Positions 34,626 to 46,439 of a stretch of DNA of 64,000 nt are shown in pieces. How positions within the stretch are numbered: the first letter of the stretch is position 1; each line of letters opens with the position of its first letter. The stretch is from NCBI GenBank assembly GCA_001466705.2, contig LATX02000194.1, positions 124,001-188,000 on the forward strand, in the 5' to 3' direction. The DNA comes from Moniliophthora roreri. Its lineage: Eukaryota; Basidiomycota; Agaricomycetes; Agaricales; Marasmiaceae. Below the pieces are notes generated by a model that saw nothing but the letters and a program-made list of their open reading frames with translations, did not search any database and was not told the DNA's origin. A program made the translations under genes and the position numbers.

Positions 34626-35678
34626 GGTGAGAGATGAATAAAGGCAATGCCGAGGACTTGGTCAGATTTCGGGTGTGCGTGGCTCCAAGGCAAGCACGTG
34701 AGTCATGGGAAAATACCAAACCTTGAAAAAAATCTCTCCGAATATCCTTTTCTTCTTCTTCACCTCATGCCGTCTGAAGATTCGTTGTCGCAGCTTTCGC
34801 ACAGGGGGACCCGTTCTCTCTCTTTCGGCTGTGGGGAAAGTCCCCGGAGACCACAGAGCATATCCTCATCCAATTAACGGAAAGCGACCGCCTCTAAGCA
34901 CGACGGTACTGGATCAAGGATGGCAGGGATCACTTTGTTCTTTCTGGTTTCGCTCCCAGAGAAGCATCTACCTCGTCACTCTGTCGCCTACATTCTGAAG
35001 ACTGCATTCGGCCAAGTCATCAAATGGCGCGAAGATATGAGCGTATTTGGTGTTCGAATGACCGGTTGGAAGATGGGCAATCTTGTTGCTCATAGATATA
35101 GTTATGCGATTGTCGACCTGGTTGGCTTGTCAGCCGGTCTTCAACTCAATGGGGCTCACTATCATTCGGCATGAACGTGTCAAAATCTTTTATTTTTTCC
35201 TTGTGCTTGAACTTTGCTGTTCACTTCTGATAGTGTCTGGATGGACGAATACGGGGTGAGTTCTTCATGTCTATTTCTTGCCCAATGATGGCAAGATTTT
35301 CTTTCTTGAATTTCTTCATGGTGTATACCCCATTGCGGGGGCGGGCTCCAGAACTTGACACTTCTGAACTTTGGATCTTCCTTCACACGAGGTAGCATAC
35401 TGACTGGCGCTTCTCAGGTTAAAAGCTGCACAAATCCATGAATGACTGTATACTATCGGCGAAGGAAGCTTGTCTGCTCTCCTGTTACATTAACTACAGT
35501 GGTTCATATTCTTTCTTGTATTTATACCAGTATCAGATGTGTATCCTATAGAAGTCTCTCTGCAAGCTCCTTACGATGGTAATTGCGTGGCGTGAGTTTT
35601 TTGCCTATACTCTATTGCATCGAAGAAAATGTCATATTCCGTGGTCCTGAAGACCCGGTTATGTATCTATGGGCACAT
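34626..35678. other. Gene-free stretch
   Basis: About 1 kb between the orphan gene promoter and the 3' end of the histidyl-tRNA synthetase gene. Open frames up to 97 codons overlap each other on both strands without domain or splice support. No RNA gene was recognised. Confidence 0.45.
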
Positions 35679-37839
35679 CTAAGGTTGCCATTCCTTCCAT
35701 AGCTCTCTCGATTTCAACCAATCCACCAGACCTTCTCGGCTCACTTTCTCTCCCTTATTGTCGCCTTCGGTGACTATCTTCACCTTTTTCCCGTCCTTCA
35801 TCTCCCATCGTTGTTCCTTCACCGTAACTAGTCCTTCCCTTAGCTCGCTTTCTCCCAGAATGACGGCAAATGGGACCTCATCCTTCTCACCAGCGTCGAA
35901 CTGAGCGGGCAGCTTCGGCTTCGTTTTGGCCAAATAATCACTCTTGACACCAGCCTCCCTCAGCTCCCTCACAAGCTTGATACGCTCCTCCAATAACCCA
36001 TCTCCAGCAGCCATAACATACACCATCGTATCCTTCTGCCTCATCCCTCGCTCGATCCATTTGGGGTAGACCAAAGCGAATATACGGTCGAGACCGATAG
36101 ATACACCAACACATGGTGTTCCAGCTTTAGCAGCCTTCTTGGCCGAGTCTGCGGAAGCAGCTGCGGCGGTGAACATGCCCACCAAGTTGTCGTAGCGTCC
36201 ACCAGCAGCAATCGAGCCGACACCGACTTGTGATTCGTCAACCTCATCTTCCTCTTCTTCGCCTCCTTGCTTGGGTTTCTTGAATTTCTTTTTAGGAGGC
36301 GGAGGGTTGTCAGATGGTGCAGTGGAGGTGGAGGGGTCGGGATTAGCTTTGAAGCCCGGAGGTGCTGAAGCTTCGACAATAGCCTCGTAGATTATTCCGG
36401 TGTAGTAATCAAGTCCGCGGGCTAATGATAGGTCGAAGGAGACCTAGAAAGTAATTCGTTAGCCTTAGAACGACGTAATCAGGGGTGCGTCGAACGCCAC
36501 CTTGTCAATAATGTCGTAGGCGCTGAGTAGTCTGAACAACAGTCCTATTTCCTCAAGACCTTGCTTTGCACTCGCATTCGCAGTTAATTTAGAATCGGTA
36601 AGGAGCTGCTCTAGGAGACTGGGTCCGCCTGTATCACTATCCTCAATGATTGAAGGTATGACGAATGAAGTGGTCACTCACCTTTATGCTTGACGTATTC
36701 ACCAATCCGGTCAGCGACAGCGGGATCCAATCCTTTCTCTTCTGTCATTTCTCTCTTAACCTCCGACCAAGGAGACTGAGAAAATAATCAGGATAAACGA
36801 GCAATGTTAGAATGATGGACATACCTTGTCTAATTTATCGACGGCAGACGATATGGTACGGATCTTCTCCGCAGGTACGCCACAGACTTCAAAAATACCA
36901 TCGAGGATTTTTCGATGGTTAAGCTGAGATCGAGTCAGTACAGAGTAGCTTAGGTACGACAGTGAGATTAACCTTGATGGTAAACTCTCCAACGTCTAAT
37001 CTTGTGAGAATTGTAGACAACAGACTGAGGATTTCGGCATCGGGAATCATTGTATCCCAAGGACCAGAAATGTCGAAATCCTTTGATAGATGTGAGTCAA
37101 ATGACGATGTCGAAAATAAGAAATCGTACTGCTTGTGAGAACTCTCTCATTCTTCCTTTGGACATGACAGGCTGGTCTCTTCGGTACACTTTGCCAATCT
37201 GCCAAAGTTTGTGTTGCGTAACATTGCCTCCCATCATGGCCAGGTATCGAGCCAAAGGTACTGTGTGGTCGTATCTTAGTGCGAGTTGCTCACCTCCCTG
37301 ATCCATCAAGTCGAAAATGAGCTTCTGGTCTTCGCCATACTTTCCGGTCAGGATATCCTTGCGCTCGAAGACGGGAGTGTCGAGGCACGAGCCACCAAAT
37401 AGCGTGAAACACTCCTTGACAATACGCTCCACGTGTTCACGACAGTGCATTTCCGCAGGTCCAAAGTCGCGAGTTCCCTGTATGAAATGCCTATGCCTGA
37501 GTACATAAATTGGGACCTCCGAACTAGGCGCGGTGAGTGTGGACGTACCTTGGCTGTCTTGAGCAGAAGTCTTTCGCGTTCCTCCTTCTTCTTGCCACCT
37601 CCAGCCGCTGCCTTTGCCTGGCCCAATGTCTTTTTAAGCTCTCCGAGCTTTTTCCTCACTTCTTCGAGAGCAGAAGGGTCGCCATTGGGTTGAAGTCTGA
37701 GTTCGTTGAATTTGGCATTTTGTTTCGCAATTTCTTCCTCAATGGATTCGAGGGAAGCCATGGATGAGAATCTCCGAGTCGAGGTCCTGGTGGTATAGGT
37801 GCAAGGTAATCGATGGATTCGACTGACTCTGCAAAGCAT
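35679..37839 (-). CDS. HTS1: Histidyl-tRNA synthetase, probably dual mitochondrial/cytosolic
   Basis: Charges tRNA-His. Seven exons (37839-37549, 37477-37130, 37080-36973, 36923-36825, 36775-36682, 36628-36501, 36443-35679) give 610 aa. Order: a basic N-terminus ([20 protein letters not shown]) that looks like a mitochondrial presequence, a second Met at residue 27 ([10 protein letters not shown]), a WHEP-like helical hairpin, motif 1 region [35 protein letters not shown], motif 2 [18 protein letters not shown], HisA box [20 protein letters not shown], motif 3 [11 protein letters not shown] and the anticodon-binding domain. A charged insert ([20 protein letters not shown]) splits the catalytic domain. 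Two in-frame starts mirror the known dual use of yeast HTS1. Confidence 0.95.
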
Positions 37840-38129
37840 TCCAAGATGGAAAAGATTGCGCGTGACTCATTTGCAAAAAAAAATAAATCTGAACCAGATA
37901 AGATAAGACTCGGCCACTTTTCGGGCGCTGGCCCAGCAATTTGGATTCCCATCACTCGCTGTCTTGGGCGTTGCCAGTCAGTGGCATCAACGAGTATCCT
38001 TTCTCTCCCACCTTTTTCCTTCACTTCACTTTATCCTCTGGCAGGAACATTTCTCTTTTCTCAACTGCTTTCAGAGCCTTTCCAGCTGTTTTCGACTCCT
38101 ATCGTTTCTACCGACTTTCCTTGTTCACA

Positions 38130-38816
38130 ATGATTGCTCTTTTGCCCGTTGTTGCTCTCAGTTTCTTCTTTGCTCTCGCTGGCCAAGGTATACGTAGACT
38201 CCCACTTCATAGAGATAAAATACTGAAATACATTCTAGTTACCGCCCAACGGGACGCCGGAATCAACGCGACAGTGGGAGGACAACTTGTCCTTGCCTCC
38301 CAATTTTTGGACGGCATCGATTTCAGTACTGAGCCTCTTGCATCCGTATGTGAAATTCGCTCCTGTCGAAGATATCTCTCTCAACTCCTCCTAGTGCAAT
38401 ACCAACTGTTCAGCCACTAAATCGATTCTTACCACACCTGGCGTCACCAACGCAACTTTGTGCGACGATAGTACCGCTGCATCCTTACTCGCATGCCAGC
38501 AATGCATGTATGAAGCTCTCATCAAAGCAAACAAGCCGTTGCCAGATCCCAAAGCAGGATCCACTCCTTTGCTGCAAGGTTTGTGCCACCTCAATGTCGT
38601 GCCGAAGGCGGTGTTAACCTATCTGTCAAAGGCTACCAAACATCCTGCAAAGAGGTGGGCAACAAACCCCTCAATAAGACACAGGTTGCGCTCGTTGTAC
38701 CACCGTTCTGGGATGGTCCACTCGGAATTGGTATCCCGACTGCTGGTCTGCCCTTTGCAGTCGGGTTTGCCGCCATTTTCGGAACTAGTGCTATAGTGAT
38801 GCTTTCAACCATGTGA
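38130..38816 (+). CDS. Predicted GPI-anchored small secreted protein
   Basis: Four exons (38130-38187, 38239-38345, 38395-38578, 38608-38816) give 185 aa. A signal peptide (MIALLPVVALSFFFALAGQ) is followed by a Cys-containing ectodomain (SCNTNCSATKS, TLCDDSTAASLLACQQCMY, GYQTSCKEVG) and a hydrophobic C-terminus (GLPFAVGFAAIFGTSAIVML) fitting a GPI-attachment signal. The last intron would be only 29 nt (38579-38607, GT to AAG), very short for this genome. Without it the frame ends elsewhere and the GPI signal is lost, so either the tiny intron is real or there is a frameshift. The starts of this gene and the histidyl-tRNA synthetase lie 290 bp apart. Function unknown; cell-wall association is likely. 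Confidence 0.6.
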
Positions 38817-39229
38817 ACAGTTACTGTGCGTGACATATCTAACCATCCGAAATCTGACTGATTGACACGCCCTAGTTCTTATGGATATGATAGACCTAAG
38901 ACGGATGGATCATGGACGGACGGACGGACGGATGGATGGATGGATAAAACGGCTTTGCTGGTAGCAGCTCTACTACCCATGTAATTCTCAGCTTGCTGCG
39001 AATCACGACCACTGGTTGGTGGGAATGTGAAGCTACACGAAGTGACCGACGATGAGAACATCCTGATTCCTAGTCATTGCTGTCGAAATCAGTGTTGAAA
39101 TGACTAACTTGAGCACTTGGTTGATCGCTTTCTAGGTGCCGGCTTACGATTCTTTCTTTCATAACAATGCTAACTCATGAATCGAATGGAAATGCGTCCT
39201 TTTCTCCCACTAGTGTAAATGATACAGTA
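38817..39229. other. Convergent 3' region with a tetranucleotide microsatellite
   Basis: Holds 3' ends of the GPI-protein gene and the M28 peptidase gene, plus the GGAC/GGAT repeat listed separately. No other element is visible. Confidence 0.5.
38901..38945 (+). repeat. (GGAC)n-(GGAT)n microsatellite
   Basis: GGATGGATCATGGACGGACG continues as GGAC and GGAT units to about 38945. It is a slippage-prone locus in the 3' flank of two convergent genes. Confidence 0.8.
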
Positions 39230-40918
39230 TTACAGCTTGTCATGATCATGGCCACATCCCATAAACTCGAACGTGTTCCCCGAGTTGAAAAGTAGCTTGC
39301 TCTGGCGGAACTCTGTCGTCTTGTTCTTCGGAATGATATCCGCCCCATCCTTGATCAACTTGGCCAACACTGTCTGTGCCGCCAAGGTATTGTAATATAG
39401 CTGAGTCTGGTTGACATTCTCGTATCCGTCGCAGGCCTGGTGATAACATGGGTCCTGGTCAACACCTGTGCCAGTGTGGAGACCACCAACAGGCTTGTTC
39501 AGGTCCTCCATAAAGTGTCGATAGTCTGATCCTCCAGTGAAAACGGCTGGCGTGACGGTGATGTTTACAGACTCGAAAAACTCGTGGAAAAGCGTTTCGA
39601 TAACATCCGAGCCGGGAGGACCAGCCAGCCCATACGTATCGCCGTCGCCGTCGAAGACCCCATAATAACCTAAAGCCAGTTAATTATATAGATAAAGTCA
39701 AACAGTGAATGAAATCACCTCGACCAACCATGTCAAAGTTGAGGTAGAGTAGCAAGTCATTGATTTCTTCCGCTGAGAGGTTCTCCGTGAAAAATTTTGA
39801 TCCAAGGAGACCGTTCTCTTCTGCACCCCACCAAGCGAAGCGAACTTTGTTCTTGACATGTTTGGCATCGAGGGTTCGGAAAAGCTCAAGAATGAGGGTG
39901 GACCCACTTCCATCATCGTTGACGCCTGGACCAGCTTGTACACTATCAACTGTAAAAACTTTAGAAGAGCATATTCACGAAGGTAACACAGAAGACAGAC
40001 TCACGATGTGCACCGAGCATGATGAGGTTCTCCGGATCCCCAGCCTTGGTTTCCGCAAATATATTGGTCGTGGTTCTGTTCTCCAGAACCTGAATCTGCT
40101 CGTACTCCACAATCAACTTCTCCCCCGCCAACGCCCTTTCTCTCAACGCCAGACCCTGAGCGCGCTGAATCAAACCAGCAGGAACATATTCGGGATTCGG
40201 CGCGGTTAAAGTTCCGCCAGTGATGAAAGCATCCTGAGAGTTGAAGATAATCGCGGCGATGGCACCCCCTGCTTTCGCCGTTTTGACCTTTCCAGCAAAA
40301 GTTGTGCCATCTGGACACGAACCACGCTCGATGAGAAGGATTTTACCCGTTACATTCGCACCCGTTGCAGCCAATTCCTCTCCATTACAGGGCGTCGCAT
40401 TACCAGGTACGACGGCCAATTCGGCAGTGACACCTCCAGCGGGTGTTGATGGTGAGTAGGTGAGGGTTTGGGGAACGTACGATTCCGTTTCAGTAACGTT
40501 CAGACGGTGGGTCATGACATGGGTGAACATGGCTTCAAAAGGCTGTTTCCAGACCTTGAATGCCTTTTTGGAGTCGAATTTGGCCAGGGAACTTTCAATG
40601 AATTCGACGCTTTTGTCGAACCCAGGGAGACCAAAAGCGCGGTTGCCGCCATTATCAATGGCGATTTCGGCGAGAGATTTTAGGGTGTGATCCAGTCTAT
40701 AGCCCGAGAAAGGTCAGCTGGGGTATTAAGAGTGTGGAATGAACGCACTGTGCTTTATCGACGCGTCCGGCTCCAGTACTAGGCTTACCACCTAGTCCCA
40801 AGTCGATACCGATGCCAATATCAAACTCCGCGAATTCCGTTCGCGGACTTTGACTTCCAAACGTGACAGCTACGAATACTAGGCCGGTCAAACATGACTT
40901 GGATAGGTTCACAACCAT
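39230..40918 (-). CDS. Secreted M28 aminopeptidase with PA domain (aminopeptidase Y-like)
   Basis: Extracellular or vacuolar zinc aminopeptidase. Four exons (40918-40749, 40696-40005, 39949-39719, 39669-39230) give 510 aa. A hydrophobic N-terminal segment (CLTGLVFVAVTFG) serves as signal peptide. A PA domain follows (LLIERGSCPDGTTFAGKV, GGAIAAIIFNSQDAF). Zinc ligands and catalytic residues of the M28 domain are all present: GAHLDSVQAGPGVNDDGSGS (His, Asp), WWGAEENGLLGS (Glu-Glu), LNFDMVGRGYYG (Asp) and CYHQACD (His). The length fits fungal APE3-like enzymes. It likely works in protein or peptide digestion together with secreted proteases such as the carboxypeptidase at the left edge, though they are not co-located. 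Confidence 0.9.
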
Positions 40919-41468
40919 CGTGGAGCACGAGAACGGTTATCCTTTCGATTTCTTGCCATCTTATACTGTTGAAAAGCCCTGAATTGCATGCCAAGACACG
41001 AGGCATGATGGGTATTAATGGGAAGAAGCTTTGGGGATACCCTGGAGAGCGCGTGGTTCACTTGTGGTCACTTGGACGAGCGGTGTGGTTGTCCGCAAGA
41101 TAAGGTACATTGGGATTAGAAAGGCCGCACCCGTTCTGTGACGATGAAAAGCATGTACAGAAGGTATGTGCGCCAACGATTTCACAGTCCAGTCAACAGT
41201 GTACACATGGATCGAACGTAGCTACTTGCCTAATACCGTTCAGATATAATCCTTCTCCAGGGACCAAGTTCAGGTCGGGCGTCACGTTGGCCAGTTTGCT
41301 TATAACCGGTGATAATGAGGAAAGTGGTGCCGTACATGTTTGTATCGCGCAATTGAACTGGCGTGCATTACAATAAATATGAATAACGCAGCTATTGCTG
41401 TTGAGTATTACAGTATTACAAGTATTGGCGTAGTATCATGTTTTGATATCTTATCCAAAAAATTGCCT
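40919..41468. other. Intergenic region
   Basis: Upstream of the M28 peptidase and downstream of the acyl-CoA ligase. No gene or repeat recognised. Confidence 0.45.
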
Positions 41469-43917
41469 TTAGAGCTTGGCCTTAAGACCAACGTCAACAA
41501 ACTCCGTCTTCGCCCTTTCCCTTAATTCCCGTCGCAAAATCTTCCCAGCAGCGCTACGTAAGTACAAGTCAGTATAAACTTGAACAGTCCCAAGCCAACC
41601 AGAGATCCAGACCTTTTTGGTATGGCATCAATGATCGCTACACCACCTCTAAGATATTTGTGTTTTGCGACCTTGCCTTCCATCCACTTGGCCACGGATC
41701 TTCCGAATGTCTCTTTAGCTTCCTGAGAAGCAAGTTTGTTGGAATTTGCATGAACGACGTATGCTCTGCAAGGATGAAGAGCACTGAGCAGGTCTGACGA
41801 TTTCGAGGTGAATTAAACCTACCTGGGTAATTCCGTCGCCTCTTTTACGCTCTCTACTCCAATAACAGCTGCGTCAGCGATGTCGGGGTGTGTCAGAAGG
41901 ATATCTTCCAGCTCGGCTGGAGGAACTGTCATGTTTCGAGGTAAGGGTCAGATGCCAATAAAGCGGGGACGGATGTCTGGATAATCTCGCCTTGGAATCC
42001 CTAATTTAAATGAGATATTGGTCAGAAGCTCTGAGGACGGAAAACAGGTTAACGAACCTTGTACTTGATGAGTTCCTTCCGTCTGTCCACAATAAAGTAG
42101 TATCCTTCGTTGTCGCGAATGGCGACATCCCCAGTCTTGAACCACCTGTCAGGCGTAATAGAGTTATTGGTCGCCGTTGAATTATTTAGATATCCCTGTC
42201 ATCGAAATTAACCCTGTCCCGCGGCAACAGTCATAAAATAGACTCACCTTCATAACTGTCGGGCCTCGAATCCACAGCTCGCCTGGCTGGCCTTCCTCTG
42301 CGTCAATCACCTTGTCACCCTCGTCGTCTGCTACTAAGCGTGCTTCAAGGCTGGATAGGAGAATACCGACGCTCCCCATTTTGCGAACATCATCTACGAC
42401 GGGTAGAAGATGTGTTGTTGGGGACGTCTCTGTGAGTCCGTAACCTAAGTGGAGATCTTGAATTCGGTACCAAGTAAGTGTGAAGGTATGGAACCGTACC
42501 TTGCACGATCGCGACATTATTTTTCCATCTAGCTGTGATTCTGTCTTTCACCTGCTTCGTTAAACCCGCTGAAAGAGGCGCTGCCCCGCTGAAAAGCACT
42601 TTGATAGATGATAGGTCATGCTTATCGACAACTGAAAGTGTGTCAACACGCTGCATGACAACTAAGCACCTCCACGAACCTGGATGACGTGCCAATACAA
42701 CGAGAACGGGGGGCACAATTAGCGAGACCGTGATCTTGTAATTTTCAATGTTCGCGCAGAACTGAACAGGCTCGAACCGCTGCTGAATAATGGCCGGTAC
42801 TCCGACAGAAAGGGGAAAAAGAAGGCACTTGACGAAACCTTGCGGAAAAAGATGAATGTGGGGTCTTCAACGACTGTAATCTCGGCATACCGTAAATGTG
42901 ATAGAAAGGGAGAATCGCGAGCACTTTGTCTTCCCCGTACTTCATGCTGGGGAAGGACCGTTCGACAATGTCAATCAGGGATGTAACGTTCTGATGCGTC
43001 GTCTGTCGTAAGAACGCGTTGTTGAAATGAGCACTTGACCGCGCAAATGATTTACATGTAAAGGACGTACCTCCACGCCCTAAACTCGGTATTGTAAGTC
43101 ACGAAAGGTTAGACCTCGGGAAGAAGGTGAAAGATGCTTTGGACTGTACCTTTGGCTTGCCGGTAGTTCCCTAAAGAGGTTTAGTACATGAGCGTGGCGG
43201 CTTCGAATGATGAACAAACCACTCAACTGAGCTATAACATAGGAATGCGGTTTCCTGGGCATCTTTTCCGTCAAACTTAGCTTCCGTCGTCAATGTACCA
43301 CGCGTCAAGAGCTCCTCCATTCCCAATAGCCCTGCTGCTTCGCGCCTAGGTGCTGAGCGCGGTCCACCGGCCCAAGCCAAGCTGTCACTAATGACAATGA
43401 TTCGCTTATCGCCTTCAGCTTGTGGAATTTGCAACGCCTTGAACATGTCCCTGACTACCGTGATGCAGTCTGGAGTTGTCATTAACAGGAAGGCATTGCT
43501 GTCATGATACTGGTGAGCAAGCTCTGAGCCGGTGTAAGCAGAGTTAGCGAAGGTGCATCGGATGCCAGCCGCGATGGCTAACTCGAGTATCAGAACTCAA
43601 TACTGATGTGCGTGAGGGAAAGTGAACGTACCTCCAAGGATAACGACTGGCCATGCCAGTGAATTAGGGGAGTACATGAGGATGGTGTCTCCACGTTTCG
43701 CGCCAACCGTGGTGAGGCCATGTCCAAACTTGAATGCCAGAGATTTGAGCTGAGCGCGGCTGAGAGTTGCTCCGGTCGCTGCATCGATATACGCAACCGT
43801 ATTCCCTGGGTGACGACCTACATAATCTCCGCCGGTGGAACTGAGGAGATGGGTGAATATGGAATGGGATTTGATGACCACTGAAGGCGCAGACGACTTG
43901 TAGATTCTGGGGGACAT
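41469..43917 (-). CDS. Acyl-CoA / 4-coumarate-CoA ligase-like adenylating enzyme
   Basis: Activates a carboxylic acid with ATP and transfers it to CoA. Thirteen exons (43917-43632, 43577-43228, 43170-43150, 43079-43071, 43002-42891, 42838-42680, 42631-42500, 42444-42248, 42195-42058, 42000-41991, 41925-41823, 41765-41613, 41553-41469) give 584 aa, normal for the family. Motifs: SSGTTGKPKGVETTHQN (A3), LAILPFYHIYG, QGYGLTETSP (A5), GELWIRGP, WFKTGDVAIRDNEGYYFIVD (A7), RRKELIKYKGFQVPPAELE (A8) and AGKILRREL (A10 Lys). The A3 loop is assembled from a 21-nt and a 9-nt exon, and A8 from a 10-nt exon followed by a GC-AG intron. Substrate may be a phenylpropanoid or a medium-chain fatty acid; the sequence does not settle it. 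No PTS1 tail is seen. Confidence 0.9.
41991..42000 (-). other. 10-nt micro-exon in the ligase A8 motif
   Basis: GGATTCCAAG encodes GFQ and the first base of Val. It is bounded by a GT-AG intron upstream and a GC-AG intron downstream (AAG|GCGAGA). It restores KELIKYKGFQVPPAELE, the conserved hinge of the family. Confidence 0.75.
43071..43079 (-). other. 9-nt micro-exon in the ligase A3 motif
   Basis: GGCGTGGAG encodes Gly-Val-Glu and lies between two GT-AG introns. It joins TTGKPK to TTHQNV, giving the universal phosphate-loop consensus TTGKPKGVETTHQN. Without it the invariant Gly after Lys is lost. Confidence 0.8.
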
Positions 43918-44312
43918 GATGGAAGGAGGCAAGGTGTTGGGGGGGAACCAGACTTATCCCGAAATATTTAACGAACAGGGAATAATATTCGCAGAGTTAG
44001 TTGTCCGACAAATTTGCTAACACCGGTAACCCGGCAGGAATGGACTAGAACATCTCCGTTTGAACTAGAGCGCCGGGTTTAATGAGAGCAGGATTGATGA
44101 TTAACGAGCAGTTCAACAAGTTTCGAAACTCTGTGGTGATGCGCAATGCACCGGCCCTGTCCAAACACCCAAAACCTTGCCCCAATAACTTAGCATCTGA
44201 CGCATAATGGTACAGAACTAGCCCAACGCGCTTTTTAGTAAAGCCACGCATGCTACCAGCGCTTAAATTTTCCTACTTTCACCTCAACCACCACCACGAT
44301 CAACAGCTCACT
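43918..44312. other. Divergent promoter region, ligase and REF/ALY-like genes
   Basis: About 400 bp between the two start codons. No gene recognised; the minus-strand open frame of 68 codons is unsupported. Confidence 0.5.
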
Positions 44313-45233
44313 ATGGCTTCTCTCCTTGAGCGTATGAACGCCTCCGCTGCTGGTCCAGTTCGCCCAAAGAGCTCAAATTCTACAAGATCGGCCTCAGCTC
44401 CTTATGTGCGTACAGCCCTCTAAATTCTAGTTCGGAGCTAAATTTCATTCTTCCTCTCAAAAACAGAACCGCGCAAACCGTACACCCAAGGGCGATGTCA
44501 ACTCGAACTGGTCTCACGACTTGTATGAGCAGCACAATTCCCTATCAGCTCGGCTCAATCTACCACAAACTGCCCCCAAAGCCAGTCTCAACCCTATCGC
44601 CCAAAAAGCCCTTCGCGACGCCACTTTGACCTCATCGTCCAACGAGCTGTCAATAAAGGGCGCCGGTTCATTGAGCGGAAATGTAGTGGAAGTGACAGGT
44701 TTAGTAGACGGGACGACTGCTGAGGATGTGGCTGCCATCTTCAAGCGATGCGGTGTCATTACAAGTCAGAAGGCTGTACCTGGGAAGGAAGTCAAGATAC
44801 GTCTTACATACAAGACGTCCCAAGCAGCGGAGCAAGCTGTCAAGACTTTTAATGGTCAGGCAGCTGACGGAAAAGTGCTCTCTGTGCGGATTGTCGGTGC
44901 GACAAGCGCTGGAACTTCATTGAGTGGGAGGTTTGGAGGTGATGGACTAGGTCTAGTGAGGCAGGAGGGCAGTGTGGACGTTCTAATGGACTCTTCGGAT
45001 GGTGGATCGTGAGTGGCAATCTGGCTACTGCTCTAGAATGACCTGGTTGCAACTGAACCGTTAGGAAAATGCGATCGGATGCCCTGGTTGCTGACCCACG
45101 GGCACAAGTCCTAGTCGCGCCACCCGGTGCCAATCCCAAAGACTACACTCAGCAAGCTGCCAGACGTGGCGGTCGTGGAAGGGGTCGTCGTGGCGGCGGT
45201 AGAGGTAGGGGTGGACGAATGGACGTGGATTAG
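44313..45233 (+). CDS. REF/ALY-like mRNA export adaptor (RRM protein)
   Basis: Nuclear RNA-binding protein that links spliced mRNA to the export receptor. Three exons (44313-44405, 44467-45008, 45065-45233) give 267 aa. The N-terminus is Ser/Arg-containing, followed by SNWSHDLYEQHNSLSARLN. A single divergent RRM spans about residues 110-185: NVVEVTGLVDGTTAEDVAAI (RNP2-like) and VKIRLTYKTSQAAEQAVKTF, NGQAADGKVLSVRIV. The C-terminus is a Gly/Arg-rich tail (RRGGRGRGRRGGGRGRGG) ending MDVD, similar to the C-terminal FoP/ALY helix. The order fits REF/ALY proteins, though the RNP1 aromatic residues are weak. A different RGG-RRM protein remains possible. Confidence 0.75.
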
Positions 45234-46439
45234 CGTTTTTGTATTTCGTTTTCTTTCTGTCATCATGTGCTGCGATCCCTATATCCTATCCCTTGTTGAA
45301 TCCGCTCTCCCTTTCTGCTCATTCCCTGTCTTGATCCTTTTTTATGTGTACGAGATTTGTTTCAAAGAATTCCTCCCACTCTCTCGTTTTTGTTGGGTGC
45401 CACTGGCTAGCCCTTCTCGATGTACAGGTATGCCTCGTGATTCGGTCTGTTTCTACTCGTTCTGACACTTATTGTGCAGATGTGACCATCTCTTGCTACA
45501 ATAACTGCACAATGAATATCACCTGCTCATAATATGCTGACGCGATAATTCCCGGGCTCTTTGTTTCAAGGTGCGCAGTAACCTATGCTTACCGTAGTGT
45601 CTTCGCTGACGTTTTATCTGTAGGTGAAAACATCGAGTCGTTGCCATCAACAGTCAGACGTAAGAAAGCATGGATTAGTAGAACATGGTACGCCATTCTA
45701 CCAATTTACCTCGGAACATTTGTATTCATGATGTCGTAGAAGCCAGATTCGCCATACCAATCAGTCAATATCTAGAGCGTTGCACCTACAACACCGCTCT
45801 TCCTCCGTGTAAGCCCTACCGTTCCTCACGGTAACTGAGTAAGTATTTGATACCAGGCCGCCCCCTATATACACCTGATATTTAATTCTTCCGACAGTGA
45901 ATTTTGAACCGAAATATAGCTTGAATAGCAAATGTTACAGTGCTGGAGTATACATTGTATATGATGTAGTACGCCTGCTTGCCTGAGGTTTTCATGTCCT
46001 TCCTGATATCTCCATACAGACCTCCTACACTTCGATTGTATGAACCTAGGATCGGGAATGACACATAGTTCAGCCTAGTTATATCTTTGTAGCCTCTAAG
46101 CAGTCGTTTATAAGTGAATGGGTACAGCTCGCTTGAGTTCGCTTGAACGTAGATGGCAACCAATAGGCGACCGAACCAACCGATAGGTGAACGAGCAAAT
46201 GATGAGTGACAGGTGACGCTCTGTCACAGAGTGGGTACGCTTGCGTACGAGCATCATTTTCTAGCTTCTGAACACGCCCCCTACTTGGCTCCCTTCGTCC
46301 TTGCTTGGAGGCCAGTCCTTCCGCCAATTCCTTTTAATTTCTCGACACTGAATTCTTTTGAACACAGGTAGCAGATTTCTTACACGAATTTCGGCGAAAC
46401 TTCGACCTTTTTTTCTCGTTAGCTTTCAGGTGATTCAAA
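45234..46439. other. Gene-free stretch of 1.2 kb
   Basis: Contains the 3' end of the REF/ALY-like gene and the promoter of the cornichon gene, with a CCAAT motif in ACCAATAGG near 46158. Minus-strand open frames of 80-93 codons show no domain. No RNA gene recognised. Confidence 0.45.

Noticed and set aside
35180..35398. 72-codon minus-strand frame and an internal basic 42-codon frame (MKKFKKENLAIIGQE)
   Set aside because: Two competing frames in the same place, no homology recognised, and it lies in the 3' flank of the histidyl-tRNA synthetase gene.
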